Of a stretch of 64,000 bases of DNA, positions 8,498 through 16,690 are shown piece after piece (position 1 is the first letter of the stretch; each line of letters begins with the position of its first letter). The stretch comes from CAVYXZ01 sp963772595 (GTDB lineage: Bacteria > Chloroflexota > Anaerolineae > Aggregatilineales > Phototrophicaceae). The stretch covers positions 5,815 through 69,814 of the forward strand of contig CAVYXZ010000004.1 in assembly GCA_963772595.1 (NCBI GenBank), written 5' to 3'. A model generated the notes under the pieces. The model ran no database searches and was not told where the DNA came from. It saw only the letters and a program-made list of their open reading frames with translations. A program made the position numbers and the translations under genes.

Positions 8498-8974
8498 ATG
8501 ATTAGCGGAGATGCTTTGTTTTATATCCTCAAGCGCAACCTGGGCGTCATCGAGCGCCAGATCGACGGCCTGGATCACGCCGCCAGCCTGCTCCAGCCTG
8601 CCATGCGTGGCAACTGCATGAACTGGCTGATGGGCCATATCCTGGTGTACCGCGATATTACGCTGAAACAGCTCGGCGAAGCACCGGTCCGCGATGAGGC
8701 CTTCGCCGCGCGCTATGGTCACGATTCCGAGCCGGTGCTGGATGGCAGCGACGCCTACCCTTTCGAGGCGATAGTAGCGGATTTCCGCAGCACGCAGCCC
8801 TGCCTGGAAGCGGCATTGACCGCACTCACCGAAGCACAGCTTGCCGCCAAAGTGCCGGACCGCGACCAGCGCCTGGCCGAGCGCCTGACCTTCCTGGTCT
8901 GGCATGAGAGCTACCACACGGGCCAGTTCGAATACCTGCGCCAGTTGACCGGCATCAACGACAAGGTGATCTAG
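8498..8974 (+). CDS. DinB-family protein
   Basis: A 158-residue four-helix-bundle protein of the DinB/thiol-transferase superfamily. The metal-binding set is recognisable: an early His in NWLMGHILVYRD and the pair in WHESYHTGQFEYLRQL, the usual HxxxH of the third helix. Start ATG 8498 has AGGAG at a good distance. The TAG stop shares its last base with the GTG of the downstream carbohydrate kinase, so the two are translationally coupled. Function is not evident; members act on low-molecular-weight thiols or are damage-inducible proteins of unknown role. Confidence 0.85.
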   Translation: MISGDALFYILKRNLGVIERQIDGLDHAASLLQPAMRGNCMNWLMGHILVYRDITLKQLGEAPVRDEAFAARYGHDSEPVLDGSDAYPFEAIVADFRSTQPCLEAALTALTEAQLAAKVPDRDQRLAERLTFLVWHESYHTGQFEYLRQLTGINDKVI

Positions 8975-9981
8975 TGGTCGATTCGCTCAAATCCTGGATT
9001 CCTAAACTGGCTGGGCAGCGGGTGCTGGTCGTCGGCGATTTGATCCTGGACGAGTACCTGACCGGGCGCGTGGCGCGCATCAGCCGGGAAGCGCCGGTGC
9101 CGGTGCTGGAGTTCGAATCGCGAGAGGTCATCCCTGGCGGCGCGGCCAATCCCTCGGCCAATATCTGCCGCCTGGGCAGCGAGGCGGTGCAGTTGGGCTT
9201 GATCGGGTCCGACAACGCCGCCACGCAGCTTCGCCAGCTTCTCCAGGTCCATCATATCGAGACAATGGCGCTCGTCACCGATGCCAGCCGTCCGACCACG
9301 GTCAAGATGCGGCTCATGGCACAGATGGGGATGCGCTATCCGCAGCAGGTCGCCCGCCTGGATACCCTCTCGCGCGATCCGATCAGCCCCGGCATCGAGC
9401 AGCGCATCGAGGCTCTGCTGCGCCAGCATCTGCCACAGGTCCAGGCCGTGCTGCTGTCAGATTATCATGGTGGGATGCTGACCGCCTCGCTGGTACAGCG
9501 GATTCGCCATCTGGCAGCAGAACGGGCCGTACTGCTCACCGCCGATACCCAGGGCGAACTGGATAAATATCAGGGCTTTGGGCTGGTCAAATGCAACGCC
9601 GATGACGCTCGCCAGTACCTCAACCGCGAGCTGGCCGACGACGCAGCCTTCGCCCAGGCCGCCCGTGATCTTTATGCTCGTCTGAACCTCAGCGGCGCGA
9701 TGGTCATCACGCGCGGGCCGGAAGGCGCGACAATTGCCACCAGCCCCGACTCCGTACAGCACTGTCCTGCGCCCGCCATCAGTGATGTCTACGACGTGGT
9801 CGGCGCAGGCGATACGGCCATCGCCGTGCTGACTCTGGCGCTGGCTGCTGCTGCCCCGGCTGCGGATGCCATGTCGCTCGCCAATTACGCCAGCGGACTG
9901 GTGGTGCGCCGGGTGGGCAACTACGCGCCCTCGCCGGAGGAACTGGCCTGGGCACTGGACACCTGGACCCTGGCCCAGTAA
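8974..9981 (+). CDS. PfkB-family carbohydrate kinase resembling the HldE/RfaE heptose-7-phosphate kinase domain
   Basis: A 335-residue ribokinase-fold enzyme. It matches the kinase half of HldE, which phosphorylates D-glycero-beta-D-manno-heptose 7-phosphate: VVGDLILDEYLTGRVARIS, REAPVPVLEFE, the sugar-binding VIPGGAANPSANICRLG, and the PfkB signature DVVGAGDTAIAV with the catalytic Asp. No nucleotidyltransferase half follows, so the second step would need a separate gene. GTG 8974 overlaps the DinB stop. Together with the GT9 domain nearby it hints at heptose-containing surface glycan. Other PfkB substrates cannot be excluded. Confidence 0.82.
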   Translation: MVDSLKSWIPKLAGQRVLVVGDLILDEYLTGRVARISREAPVPVLEFESREVIPGGAANPSANICRLGSEAVQLGLIGSDNAATQLRQLLQVHHIETMALVTDASRPTTVKMRLMAQMGMRYPQQVARLDTLSRDPISPGIEQRIEALLRQHLPQVQAVLLSDYHGGMLTASLVQRIRHLAAERAVLLTADTQGELDKYQGFGLVKCNADDARQYLNRELADDAAFAQAARDLYARLNLSGAMVITRGPEGATIATSPDSVQHCPAPAISDVYDVVGAGDTAIAVLTLALAAAAPAADAMSLANYASGLVVRRVGNYAPSPEELAWALDTWTLAQ

Positions 9982-10040
9982 GGTCGCAGGGCTTGTTTGC
10001 ACCCCATCCACTGGCCCTTCCCCGAATTCGAGGGAAGAGA

Positions 10041-10063
10041 GAAACCGCACCACGTGGTTTTTG
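10041..10063. terminator. Weak terminator-like hairpin between convergent genes
   Basis: AAACC and GGTTT flank a core ACCACGTGGT palindrome and are followed by a short T run. It sits between the convergent kinase and DUF302 genes, where a bidirectional terminator is expected. The stem is short, so this is a tentative call. Confidence 0.3.
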
Positions 10064-10076
10064 AAGTCCGCTACTG

Positions 10077-10478
10077 CTAATTACTGTTCAGCTTGGCAAT
10101 CGCCCGTTTGAGCTTGACTTTGGCTTCCTCGGCCACATCACAGACCAGTTGATCGTCTTTGAGCGCCCCCATCATCAGCACCGGATCGACCGCAGACACC
10201 ACGACCGCGTCGCCATCTTCGTAGACCGTGACGTTGCAGGGCAGCATCAGCCCAACATCGAGATTGGCCGAGAGCGCCCGGTGCGCCAGCGGTGGATTGC
10301 AGGCCCCTAAAATAGTGTAGCGGCGGAAATCCTTGTCGAGCTTCTGTTTCAGGGTGGCTTTGACGTCAATCTCGGTCAGCACGCCGAAACCTTCTTCTTT
10401 GAGCGCGGCGATGGCTTTCTGCATCACTTCATCGTAGGGCAGCTTTAGGCGCGCCTGGAATCCCAGTTCAGTCGTCAT
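10077..10478 (-). CDS. DUF302-family protein
   Basis: A 133-residue protein of the DUF302 fold: PYDEVMQKAIAALKEEGFGV, LTEIDVKATLKQKLD, YTILGACNPPLAHRAL, the VGLMLPCNVTVYEDGD strand, and SAVDPVLMMG. The family has no settled biochemical role. I place the start at ATG 10478, not the TTG 15 bases upstream, because AAGGAG lies 6 bases ahead of it. It is the last of three same-strand genes (RibD-C-like, VOC, DUF302) that may form an operon. Confidence 0.82.
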   Translation of the reverse strand: MTTELGFQARLKLPYDEVMQKAIAALKEEGFGVLTEIDVKATLKQKLDKDFRRYTILGACNPPLAHRALSANLDVGLMLPCNVTVYEDGDAVVVSAVDPVLMMGALKDDQLVCDVAEEAKVKLKRAIAKLNSN

Positions 10479-10547
10479 ATGCTTCTCCTTCAAACAATGG
10501 TCTCATGCTTTCCCAAGCTTACCGCCTCTTGCCGCGATACTCTATGC

Positions 10548-10964
10548 TCATTGATCCATACTGGGTCTGATCTGGGCGGGAATCTCTTGCAGCAGCCAGG
10601 AATTGCCGTCAGGATCGCTGAAACCTGCGTACAGCACACCGCCCATGTCAGCGACCTCGCCCACTGCAACCCCCCGACTTAGCAGTATTGCGCGTGACTG
10701 GCGAATGTCCTGGACCACCAGATGCAGCGCCTTGACCGTGCCCGGCTGCATCGAGGAAATCTCGCCCATGCCGGTCCCAATCACAATGGAGCAGGCCGAA
10801 CCAGGCGGCGTCAACTGGATCACGCGCATCGTGTCGCCAGGCTGGACGTCGTGGTCCAGGTGAAAACCGACCTGATCGACATAGAACGCTTTGGCCCGTT
10901 CGACATCCGACACGGGCACCGGTATCAGTTCGAGTTTCATCTCAAGAACGCTGTTATCAGTCAT
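10548..10964 (-). CDS. VOC-superfamily (glyoxalase/bleomycin-resistance fold) protein
   Basis: A 138-residue protein made of two beta-alpha-beta-beta-beta modules. The first has IPVPVSDVERAKAFYVDQVGF and the second has LHLVVQDIRQSRAILLSRGV, ending with the family signature YAGFSDPDGNSWLLQEI. Such proteins bind a metal and act as isomerases, dioxygenases or antibiotic-binding proteins. The final Glu (LLQEI) is in the usual ligand position. AGGAG precedes ATG 10964, and the gene lies 11 bases downstream of the RibD-C-like gene. Substrate unknown. Confidence 0.85.
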   Translation of the reverse strand: MTDNSVLEMKLELIPVPVSDVERAKAFYVDQVGFHLDHDVQPGDTMRVIQLTPPGSACSIVIGTGMGEISSMQPGTVKALHLVVQDIRQSRAILLSRGVAVGEVADMGGVLYAGFSDPDGNSWLLQEIPAQIRPSMDQ

Positions 10965-10975
10965 GGCACAATCTC

Positions 10976-11572
10976 CTATTTGACGACGCGGTAGCGCAGG
11001 TGCGTGACTCCCCGGTCCTCGGTCACACCTGTGATCTCCAGTTGGACCGGTTCGATGCCTAATTTCTCGAAGAGTCGTACACCCTCACCCAGCAGGACCG
11101 GCACCAGATCGATCCCGATCTCATCCAGCAGCCCGGCCTTGAGACACTGTCGCGCCAGGTCCGCGCCGCCAACTCCGATGCTCTTGTCGCCCGCAATGGC
11201 CTGCGCTCTGGCGACGGCCTCTTCCACACCTTCAGTGACGAAAGTGAAGGGTGAGCCGTCGTAGTCCCACTCCTCCGGGATTTGATGGGTCACGACGATG
11301 ACCGGCGCGCCCAATGGATGCCTGCCGCCCCAGGCTTGCGCAGCATCGAACATGCCGCGGCCAGAGACGATGGCCCCCATCGACACCATCGCGCTTTCAA
11401 ATTGTTCCGCGCCTTCGTCCGTGACCTTGAGGTCCACCTCACGGTCGCCCATTGACACGGTGTAATCGGTATCGCCCTGAAACATCCAGGCGAACAGCCG
11501 CTGCGTGTCGTTGTTCGCTTCAGCGATAAAACCATCCAGCGACATTGAAAATCCTGCACCTACACTGCCCAT
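10976..11572 (-). CDS. RibD C-terminal-domain / dihydrofolate-reductase-fold protein
   Basis: A 198-residue pyridine-nucleotide-dependent reductase fold. Visible are the opening GFSMSLDGFIAEANND, the GAIVSGRGMFDAAQAWGGRHP segment, PVIVVTHQIPEEW, and the cofactor-binding IGVGGADLARQCLKAGLLDE followed by DLVPVLLGEGVRLFE. These are typical of stand-alone YwjB/YyaP-like RibD-C proteins, not of riboflavin enzymes proper. AGGAGG is 5 bases ahead of ATG 11572. It is first in a probable three-gene operon with the VOC and DUF302 genes. Substrate unknown. Confidence 0.85.
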   Translation of the reverse strand: MGSVGAGFSMSLDGFIAEANNDTQRLFAWMFQGDTDYTVSMGDREVDLKVTDEGAEQFESAMVSMGAIVSGRGMFDAAQAWGGRHPLGAPVIVVTHQIPEEWDYDGSPFTFVTEGVEEAVARAQAIAGDKSIGVGGADLARQCLKAGLLDEIGIDLVPVLLGEGVRLFEKLGIEPVQLEITGVTEDRGVTHLRYRVVK

Positions 11573-11649
11573 TTGAGCCTCCTGTCATGCTGTTCAACTG
11601 TATGTAGGATAGATGAGGCTGGGGCCGCAGTCTTGTATAAAATGGCAAA

Positions 11650-12318
11650 CTACTCAGGCGTATTGATGCGGGCAGGGGTGATGCCGACAAAGCGCTTGAG
11701 GGAGCGAGTGAGATGAGGCTGGTCGTAGTAGCCCAGGTCGTAGACGGTGTCGAGGATCGGCACACCCTGTTCCAATAGGGCTGCCGCCTGCTGCGCGCGT
11801 TCGTACTGGCGGATGTGGTTCTGAGTCAGGCCGGTGCTGCGCAGGAAGCGATGGCGCAGGGTCCGCCCGGCGATGTCTTGCGGCTCGTCTTTCAGGGCCG
11901 CCTCCACCAGCGGATCGCAGGCCAGCGCTTCATCACGCACCAGTTGGTCGATGAAAGTATCGGCGTTCTCATAGTCGGGGAACTGCCAGGCCGAACCATG
12001 CAGCCAGAAGGCTTTGCCCGCCGCCGTTGGCAGCGCAATTTCGGCATTGACGAAGTTTTTGAACGGCAGATGCGGCATGAAGGTGCCCAGCTTGAACTTA
12101 ATCCACAGCAGCTCGACTCCTTCGATAAAGTTCACCTCGCCGAAGTCTGTCAGCGGCCCGACGACCAACTGCTGTACATGGCCCTCCATCTTCACCAGAA
12201 CCATGTGCCAGTGGATCTCCGAAGGCCGGATCGTCATACTCGAACCCGTTGTCCGACCCGCAATGACCGTTTCCACGTAGGGCGAATCCGAGTATCGTTC
12301 CTGAACATCAATGCTCAT
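11650..12318 (-). CDS. AraC-family transcriptional regulator
   Basis: A 222-residue regulator. The N-terminal ~135 residues look like a cupin-type sensing domain (IHWHMVLVKMEGHVQQLVVGP). The C-terminal AraC DNA-binding domain has the first helix pair LRHRFLRSTGLTQNHIRQYE, a linker ERAQQAAALLEQGVPILDT, and the second helix-turn-helix YDLGYYDQPHLTRSLKRFVG followed by ITPA. It stands 78 bases upstream of the RibD-C/VOC/DUF302 genes on the same strand and may control them. Effector unknown. Confidence 0.85.
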   Translation of the reverse strand: MSIDVQERYSDSPYVETVIAGRTTGSSMTIRPSEIHWHMVLVKMEGHVQQLVVGPLTDFGEVNFIEGVELLWIKFKLGTFMPHLPFKNFVNAEIALPTAAGKAFWLHGSAWQFPDYENADTFIDQLVRDEALACDPLVEAALKDEPQDIAGRTLRHRFLRSTGLTQNHIRQYERAQQAAALLEQGVPILDTVYDLGYYDQPHLTRSLKRFVGITPARINTPE

Positions 12319-12358
12319 AAGGCGGTTTCTCTATCCCCGGCAGGTACTGGCAATTATC

Positions 12359-12958
12359 TCACGCGGCATCCGGCTTGACCACCGAAAGCGTGACCAGCAC
12401 AGCGATGTATTTATCGCTAATCATCTCTCTGGCCTGGGCGCTGAGCTTGTTCCAACTGCGCTGTAATTTGGCGCGGACCCAGCGCGTGCCCTCGTCGATA
12501 TCCAGGCCGCGTTCGACATAGACCATGCGCATCAGCGAAGGCACCTGGTCAATGTGCGCCATCGCGTCGGCATCCGCCAGACACTGCGCTTCGATGGTGC
12601 GCCGTTCGCTGGGCACGCTGGCGCGATGGGTGGCGATGCAGTACTGCACCGCTTCGATGCGCTCCGGCGGATAGCCCAGGGCGGCCAGGATGCGCTCGGC
12701 TTCAATCGGGCCATAGATGTGATGCTCGGCGTAGAGTGCCTCGTCCTTCACCGCTGCGTAATCGTGCAGCAGCGCCGCCAGCTCGACGATCTCCACGTCC
12801 GCGCCGTTGAGCGAGGCCAGCAGCCGGGCATACTTGCGCACCTGGACAATGTGATGCGTCCAGATTCCATAGCCAAAGCGGTTACTTTTGTGGGCGCAGG
12901 CTTCGCGCACGATCTCGGCGACTTCATCTACTGCTGAGCAGGTCTCCTGGGCAAGCAT
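12359..12958 (-). CDS. HD-domain phosphohydrolase
   Basis: A 199-residue metal-dependent hydrolase of the HD superfamily, related to small stand-alone (p)ppGpp/nucleotide hydrolases. Metal-binding residues are visible as H of WTHHIVQV, HD of LAALLHDYAA, a His of EHHIYGPIEAERI, H of YCIATHRAS and D of LADADAMAHIDQV, in the canonical order. I prefer ATG 12958 (AGGAG 6 bases upstream) over ATG 12991. The promoter region holds a clear palindrome (12997-13014). Confidence 0.82.
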   Translation of the reverse strand: MLAQETCSAVDEVAEIVREACAHKSNRFGYGIWTHHIVQVRKYARLLASLNGADVEIVELAALLHDYAAVKDEALYAEHHIYGPIEAERILAALGYPPERIEAVQYCIATHRASVPSERRTIEAQCLADADAMAHIDQVPSLMRMVYVERGLDIDEGTRWVRAKLQRSWNKLSAQAREMISDKYIAVLVTLSVVKPDAA

Positions 12959-12991
12959 GGGACACTCCTGATACTCATGACTATGTCCCAT

Positions 12992-13020
12992 AGTATATAG
13001 AATATTTGTTCTATGCGCAA
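12992..13020 (-). promoter_or_regulatory. Promoter of the HD gene with a palindrome filling its spacer
   Basis: On the minus strand TTGCGC (13020-13015) is followed by exactly 17 bases and TATACT (12997-12992). The spacer consists of ATAGAACAAATATTCTAT, an inverted repeat with arms ATAGAA/TTCTAT. A regulator bound there would block RNA polymerase directly. A related sequence lies at 8397-8414. Confidence 0.55.
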
Positions 13021-13062
13021 GAGATTGCTGTGTTAAATCTTGGGGGAATTCTTCTGCTGTGG

Positions 13063-13458
13063 TCAGTTCGCGTTGGCATCTTCATCTTTATCCAGGGCTA
13101 CGACCATATCAGGTGGAGGATCCTCCTTGAAACGCACCGCCCTCACCGTCGGTAGACCGAAAGCGTAACACTTGAGGATGCGGTGCATCCCATCCATAAC
13201 ACTTCCTGAAGCGTTCAACACAATCGGGTACTGCAAATCTGCCGCGAGTATGCGCCGGGTATGGTCGCCAATATCACGCCACAGCGGCGGATCGCTCAAG
13301 ACCCCGCATTGAAAATTCTCATTGGTCCAGTCAAAGCTTTCCAGCGCCAGATGCTCAACGGGTAGCGCTGCAGACAGATCCCAGAGCCTGCGCGCCTTCC
13401 AGTAATAGAGCTTCTGCCCATCGCTTTCCACATAACCATGTTCAGGCCAATCTGGCAT
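13063..13458 (-). CDS. ParB/sulfiredoxin-like nuclease-fold protein, short
   Basis: A 131-residue protein. The central part ILAADLQYPIVLNASGSVMDGMHRILKCYAFGLPTVRAVRF resembles the ParB/Srx fold, in which a G-x-HR motif (here DGMHRI) forms the nucleotide-binding turn. The N-terminus (YVESDGQKLYYWKARRLWDL) is not recognisable. The C-terminus is short and acidic. A GAGG lies shortly before ATG 13458. Function is unknown; similar small proteins are found as solitary genes. Confidence 0.6.
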   Translation of the reverse strand: MPDWPEHGYVESDGQKLYYWKARRLWDLSAALPVEHLALESFDWTNENFQCGVLSDPPLWRDIGDHTRRILAADLQYPIVLNASGSVMDGMHRILKCYAFGLPTVRAVRFKEDPPPDMVVALDKDEDANAN

Positions 13459-13545
13459 AGGGCTACCTCATGATTCTGGCCCAGCAGGTCGCTTGCAGAA
13501 TTCTCGTTTTGGGGATGCACAATCGTGTTTCGATAAGAACTTTTT

Positions 13546-13998
13546 TTAGCCCACGGGCGGCATTTCGATGCCCAACTGAGACAGCAGATCGCTCATGGCC
13601 GCGCCTTCAGCCTGATAGACCACCTGGGCCGTGACCTGGTCGTTCTCGTTGAGGTGGATCTCAACCCGCGACAGAGGCAGCGCAATCTGCTGGTCGGTCG
13701 CTTCAACACCGACCGCAATGCCCAGCGGCGACAGGTCCAGCGGGCCGTCGTGCGTCCCGGTGATGTGGTACTTCACGCGGACGACGTTATCAGTCTGCTG
13801 CGCCTCGCTAAAATTGAAGGAAAAATCGGAGAAGGCGGTGAAATAGGCCTGGAGCAGCGCCATCTCGCCCTCTTTGTTCAGCGGCTGGGTGACGTTGCCC
13901 GTAAGCTGGAAATCATCGCTGTGGATGGCTGCCAGCGCCTCCAGGTCGTGATAATCGAGGGCTTCGAAAAACTGGTGGGCCGCTTCTGAAAGGGGCAT
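13546..13998 (-). CDS. NTF2-like / ester-cyclase-like protein
   Basis: A 150-residue SnoaL-like protein: AHQFFEALDYHDLEALAAIH, DFQLTGNVTQPLNKEG, AYFTAFSDFSFNFSEAQ, VRVKYHITGTHDGPLDL, and the C-terminal strand VEIHLNENDQVTAQVVY. I place the start at ATG 13998, which has AGGAG 7 bases upstream; a longer in-frame extension to 14217 would overlap the divergent P450 start and lacks a ribosome site. Family members include polyketide cyclases and limonene-epoxide hydrolase-like proteins, so function stays open. Confidence 0.75.
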   Translation of the reverse strand: MPLSEAAHQFFEALDYHDLEALAAIHSDDFQLTGNVTQPLNKEGEMALLQAYFTAFSDFSFNFSEAQQTDNVVRVKYHITGTHDGPLDLSPLGIAVGVEATDQQIALPLSRVEIHLNENDQVTAQVVYQAEGAAMSDLLSQLGIEMPPVG

Positions 13999-14122
13999 GG
14001 GCTTCTCCTGACCGGTGATCCTGAACTGAGTATAGTAAGCTTCGTGCTGGATTGCCAGATTGACCCCGCCGCCGAAACCCGCTACGCTGAAATTGCGTTG
14101 TAGGATATAGAGGATATACCCG

Positions 14123-15478
14123 ATGTCAAATCCACTGCCGCCCGGTCCCAAAGGGCACTTTCTGCTGGGCGCGATGCCTGATTTGCAGCACGACCGCCTG
14201 AACCTGCTGCTGAACAACCGTGAAATCTATGGCGACATCGTCTACTTGCGCGGGCCGCGCCCCATCTACCAGTTGAACAATCCCGACGACATCCAGTATG
14301 TGCTGGTCAAAGGGGCCGATAAATTCGAGAAATCGCCCATGCTCAAGCAGGTCACAGGGCCGGTACTGGGCAAGGGCCTGCTCACCAGCGATGGCGAATT
14401 TCATCACCAGCAGCGCAAACTGGTGCAGCCCGCCTTTCATACACAGCGCATTTCCAGCTATGCCGACGTAATGGTCGATTACGCGGCCCGAATGCTCGAT
14501 TCCTGGCGCGACGGCGAAACGCTCGACATTCACCACGAGATGATGGCGCTGACGATGGGCATCGTCGCCAAGACGCTCTTCGACGCCAATGTGGACGACG
14601 AAGCGGCGGAGGTCGGCGCGGCCATTTCCTTCGCCATTGCCGACGCCAGCGAGGGCATGTCGCGCGTAATCCACCTGCCGGAATGGCTGCCCACGGCCAA
14701 AAATCAGCAGCGGCGCAGCAACCGCGAGATCATCCAGCAGGCGGTCATGGCGATGATCGAGGAACGGCGGCGCAGCGGCGAGGACAAGGGCGATCTGCTC
14801 TCGATGCTGCTGCTATCCCAGGATGAGGACAGCGGCCAGGGTATGGACGATCAGCAGGTCTTTGACGAGGCCATGACGCTCTTTATCGCCGGGCATGAGA
14901 CCACCGCCAACGCGCTCACCTGGGCGCTGGTGCTGCTGGCACAGAATCCCAACGTGGAGGCGCGCCTGATGGAGGAGATTCACGGCGTTCTGGACCAACG
15001 CCTGCCCACCATGGCCGACATGCGGCAGTTGCCCTATACCGATCAGGTTATGAAAGAGACGATGCGCCTCTATCCCCCGGCCTGGATGATCGCGCGCGTT
15101 GCCATAGAAGACGTGACGCTGGGCGGCTACAGCATCCCGGCGGGCAGCGTGATTCTCATCAGCCAGTACGTCATGCAGCACGACCCGCGCTACTGGGAGG
15201 CCCCCGAAGCCTTCCGGCCTGAACGTTTCGCGCCTGGCTGGGATAAAACCCTGCCCAAATTCGCCTACTTCCCCTTTGGCGGCGGACCGCGCGTCTGCAT
15301 CGGCAACAGCTTCGCCGCGATGGAGGCCAACCTGATTCTGCCGACCATCCTACAGCGCTATACACTGGCGCTCGCGCCGGGTCAGGCGATTGAGATGGAG
15401 CCACTCATCACCCTGCGGCCCAAAGGTGCGCTGAACATGGTGGCGACGGCACGGGAAGCACAGGCTGTTCAAGCATGA
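14123..15478 (+). CDS. Cytochrome P450
   Basis: A 451-residue soluble heme monooxygenase. The I-helix oxygen-binding motif is AGHETTANALTW, the K-helix ExxR is ETMRLYPPAW, the PERF-like motif is FRPERFAPGW, and the heme-binding loop is FGGGPRVCIGNSFAAME with Cys392 as thiolate ligand. There is no N-terminal membrane anchor and no fused reductase, so it needs separate redox partners, none of which are adjacent. The pattern of motifs is close to the CYP102/CYP4-like class of fatty-acid or terpene oxidisers. Its stop overlaps the start of the GNAT gene (ATGA). Confidence 0.93.
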   Translation: MSNPLPPGPKGHFLLGAMPDLQHDRLNLLLNNREIYGDIVYLRGPRPIYQLNNPDDIQYVLVKGADKFEKSPMLKQVTGPVLGKGLLTSDGEFHHQQRKLVQPAFHTQRISSYADVMVDYAARMLDSWRDGETLDIHHEMMALTMGIVAKTLFDANVDDEAAEVGAAISFAIADASEGMSRVIHLPEWLPTAKNQQRRSNREIIQQAVMAMIEERRRSGEDKGDLLSMLLLSQDEDSGQGMDDQQVFDEAMTLFIAGHETTANALTWALVLLAQNPNVEARLMEEIHGVLDQRLPTMADMRQLPYTDQVMKETMRLYPPAWMIARVAIEDVTLGGYSIPAGSVILISQYVMQHDPRYWEAPEAFRPERFAPGWDKTLPKFAYFPFGGGPRVCIGNSFAAMEANLILPTILQRYTLALAPGQAIEMEPLITLRPKGALNMVATAREAQAVQA

Positions 15479-15933
15479 GCGTGCAGATTCGCGGGCCGCT
15501 GCTGGGCCAATCCGCCGTCTGCGCAGACATTCTCCGTGCCCTCCCCGAATGGTTCGGTATCGAAGACGCGACGCAGCATTACATTGACTTCATCGCGGAC
15601 CACCCGACCTTTGTAGCCAATCAACGCGGTCAGACGGTCGGCTTCTTAACGCTCAAGCAGCATTTCCCGCAGTCCGCTGAAATCTACGTGATGGGGGTCC
15701 GGCCCGACTATCATCGGCAGGGGATCGGGCGCGCATTGGTCGAGGCGGCAGAGCAGCATCTGCGCCAGGAAAACACACTATTTCTCCAGGTCAAGACACT
15801 CGGCGCGGCCCATCCCGACCCGGACTATCAGAAGACCCGCGCGTTCTACCTCGGCGTGGGTTTTGTTCCGCTGGAAGAATTCGAAAACCTCTGGGAGCGC
15901 CTGCCCGCCCTACAACTGGTGAAACGTCTCTAG
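15475..15933 (+). CDS. GNAT-family N-acetyltransferase
   Basis: A 152-residue acetyl-CoA-dependent transferase. Motif A is clear: EIYVMGVRPDYHRQGIGRALVEAAEQHL, with the Q-G-I-G-R pyrophosphate loop. Earlier TVGFLTLKQHF and later YQKTRAFYLGVGFVPLEEF fit the rest of the fold. It overlaps the P450 gene by 4 bases and is probably cotranscribed with it. The acceptor substrate is not known. Confidence 0.88.
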   Translation: MSVQIRGPLLGQSAVCADILRALPEWFGIEDATQHYIDFIADHPTFVANQRGQTVGFLTLKQHFPQSAEIYVMGVRPDYHRQGIGRALVEAAEQHLRQENTLFLQVKTLGAAHPDPDYQKTRAFYLGVGFVPLEEFENLWERLPALQLVKRL

Positions 15934-15950
15934 CTGATTTTCGGCCTCAT

Positions 15951-15990
15951 TGCGTCTTTGCGCCTTCGCGTTGAATCCTTTGACCTTCCT
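15951..15990 (+). repeat. Dispersed intergenic repeat, copy A
   Basis: TGCGTCTTTGCGCCTTCGCG followed by TTGAATCCTTTGACCTTCCT. It belongs to the same family as the copies at 44.84, 46.97, 47.85, 48.31 and 48.37 kb. It lies between the GNAT and thioredoxin-like genes. Confidence 0.75.
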
Positions 15991-16091
15991 CCCCCCCACG
16001 ACAAATATCTATACCGACAGTGAACTTCATCACTAGGCGCGCCCTGGCTGCCGGGTTAGGCTAGGGAAAATGGGTTCGCAAAGGAGCCGCG

Positions 16092-16661
16092 ATGAAATCG
16101 CAGCCGATGGTATTTTCCTGGCGCACGCTGGGAGTTATTTTGATTCTCCTGGCTTTGTCACTGGTACTGGGCGTCTCACAGGTGCAGTCCGTCCATGCTC
16201 AGGATGCAAACGTCGCCCACGTCATTCTCTTTCACAGCCCGTCGTGCCCGCACTGCCGCTACGTAGTCAACGAAGTGCTCCCACCGCTCCAGGCACAGTA
16301 CGGCGATCAACTGGACGTCCGGCTGTACAACTTGCAGGAACCGGAAGGCGCAGGCGCATATCAGGCGCTGTTGGCCGCCTGGCCGGATGCGCCCACTGGC
16401 ATCCCACAGGCCTACGTCAGCAATCATGTGCTGGTCGGCAGCGACCAGATTCCCAACGAACTGCCGGGAATCATCGACGGCTGTCTGGCTGATGGCGGCT
16501 GTGATTGGCCCTTCACCATAGAAGCAGCGGGCGATATGGCCGCAGTGTCCAACCAGGTCAACGAGCAGACTCAGTCCACGGACAACATGGTCGTGGTCGG
16601 TGCCCTGTTTGGTTTCGCCGTCATAGTTACAGGTCTGGTTTACATACGCTTCATGCGCTAA
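16092..16661 (+). CDS. Secreted/membrane-anchored thioredoxin-fold protein with CPHC motif
   Basis: A 189-residue protein with an N-terminal signal or anchor (LGVILILLALSLVLGV), a thioredoxin-like domain outside the membrane, and a C-terminal helix (VVVGALFGFAVIVTGLVYI) ending in positively charged residues. The active site is FHSPSCPHCRYV, a CxxC redox pair of the CPHC type seen in DsbA-like enzymes. The cis-Pro is probably in TGIPQAY. AAGGAG precedes ATG 16092. Two further Cys (CLADGGC) could form a structural disulfide. It is likely to act on extracytoplasmic thiols. Confidence 0.8.
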   Translation: MKSQPMVFSWRTLGVILILLALSLVLGVSQVQSVHAQDANVAHVILFHSPSCPHCRYVVNEVLPPLQAQYGDQLDVRLYNLQEPEGAGAYQALLAAWPDAPTGIPQAYVSNHVLVGSDQIPNELPGIIDGCLADGGCDWPFTIEAAGDMAAVSNQVNEQTQSTDNMVVVGALFGFAVIVTGLVYIRFMR

Positions 16662-16690
16662 GCTCGTGCCTTTGAGGCAAGGAGACAGGC

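Noticed and set aside
13999..14217. N-terminal extension of the NTF2-like gene on the minus strand
   Set aside because: It would overlap the P450 start region; a good AGGAG sits just before ATG 13998 and the family begins there.
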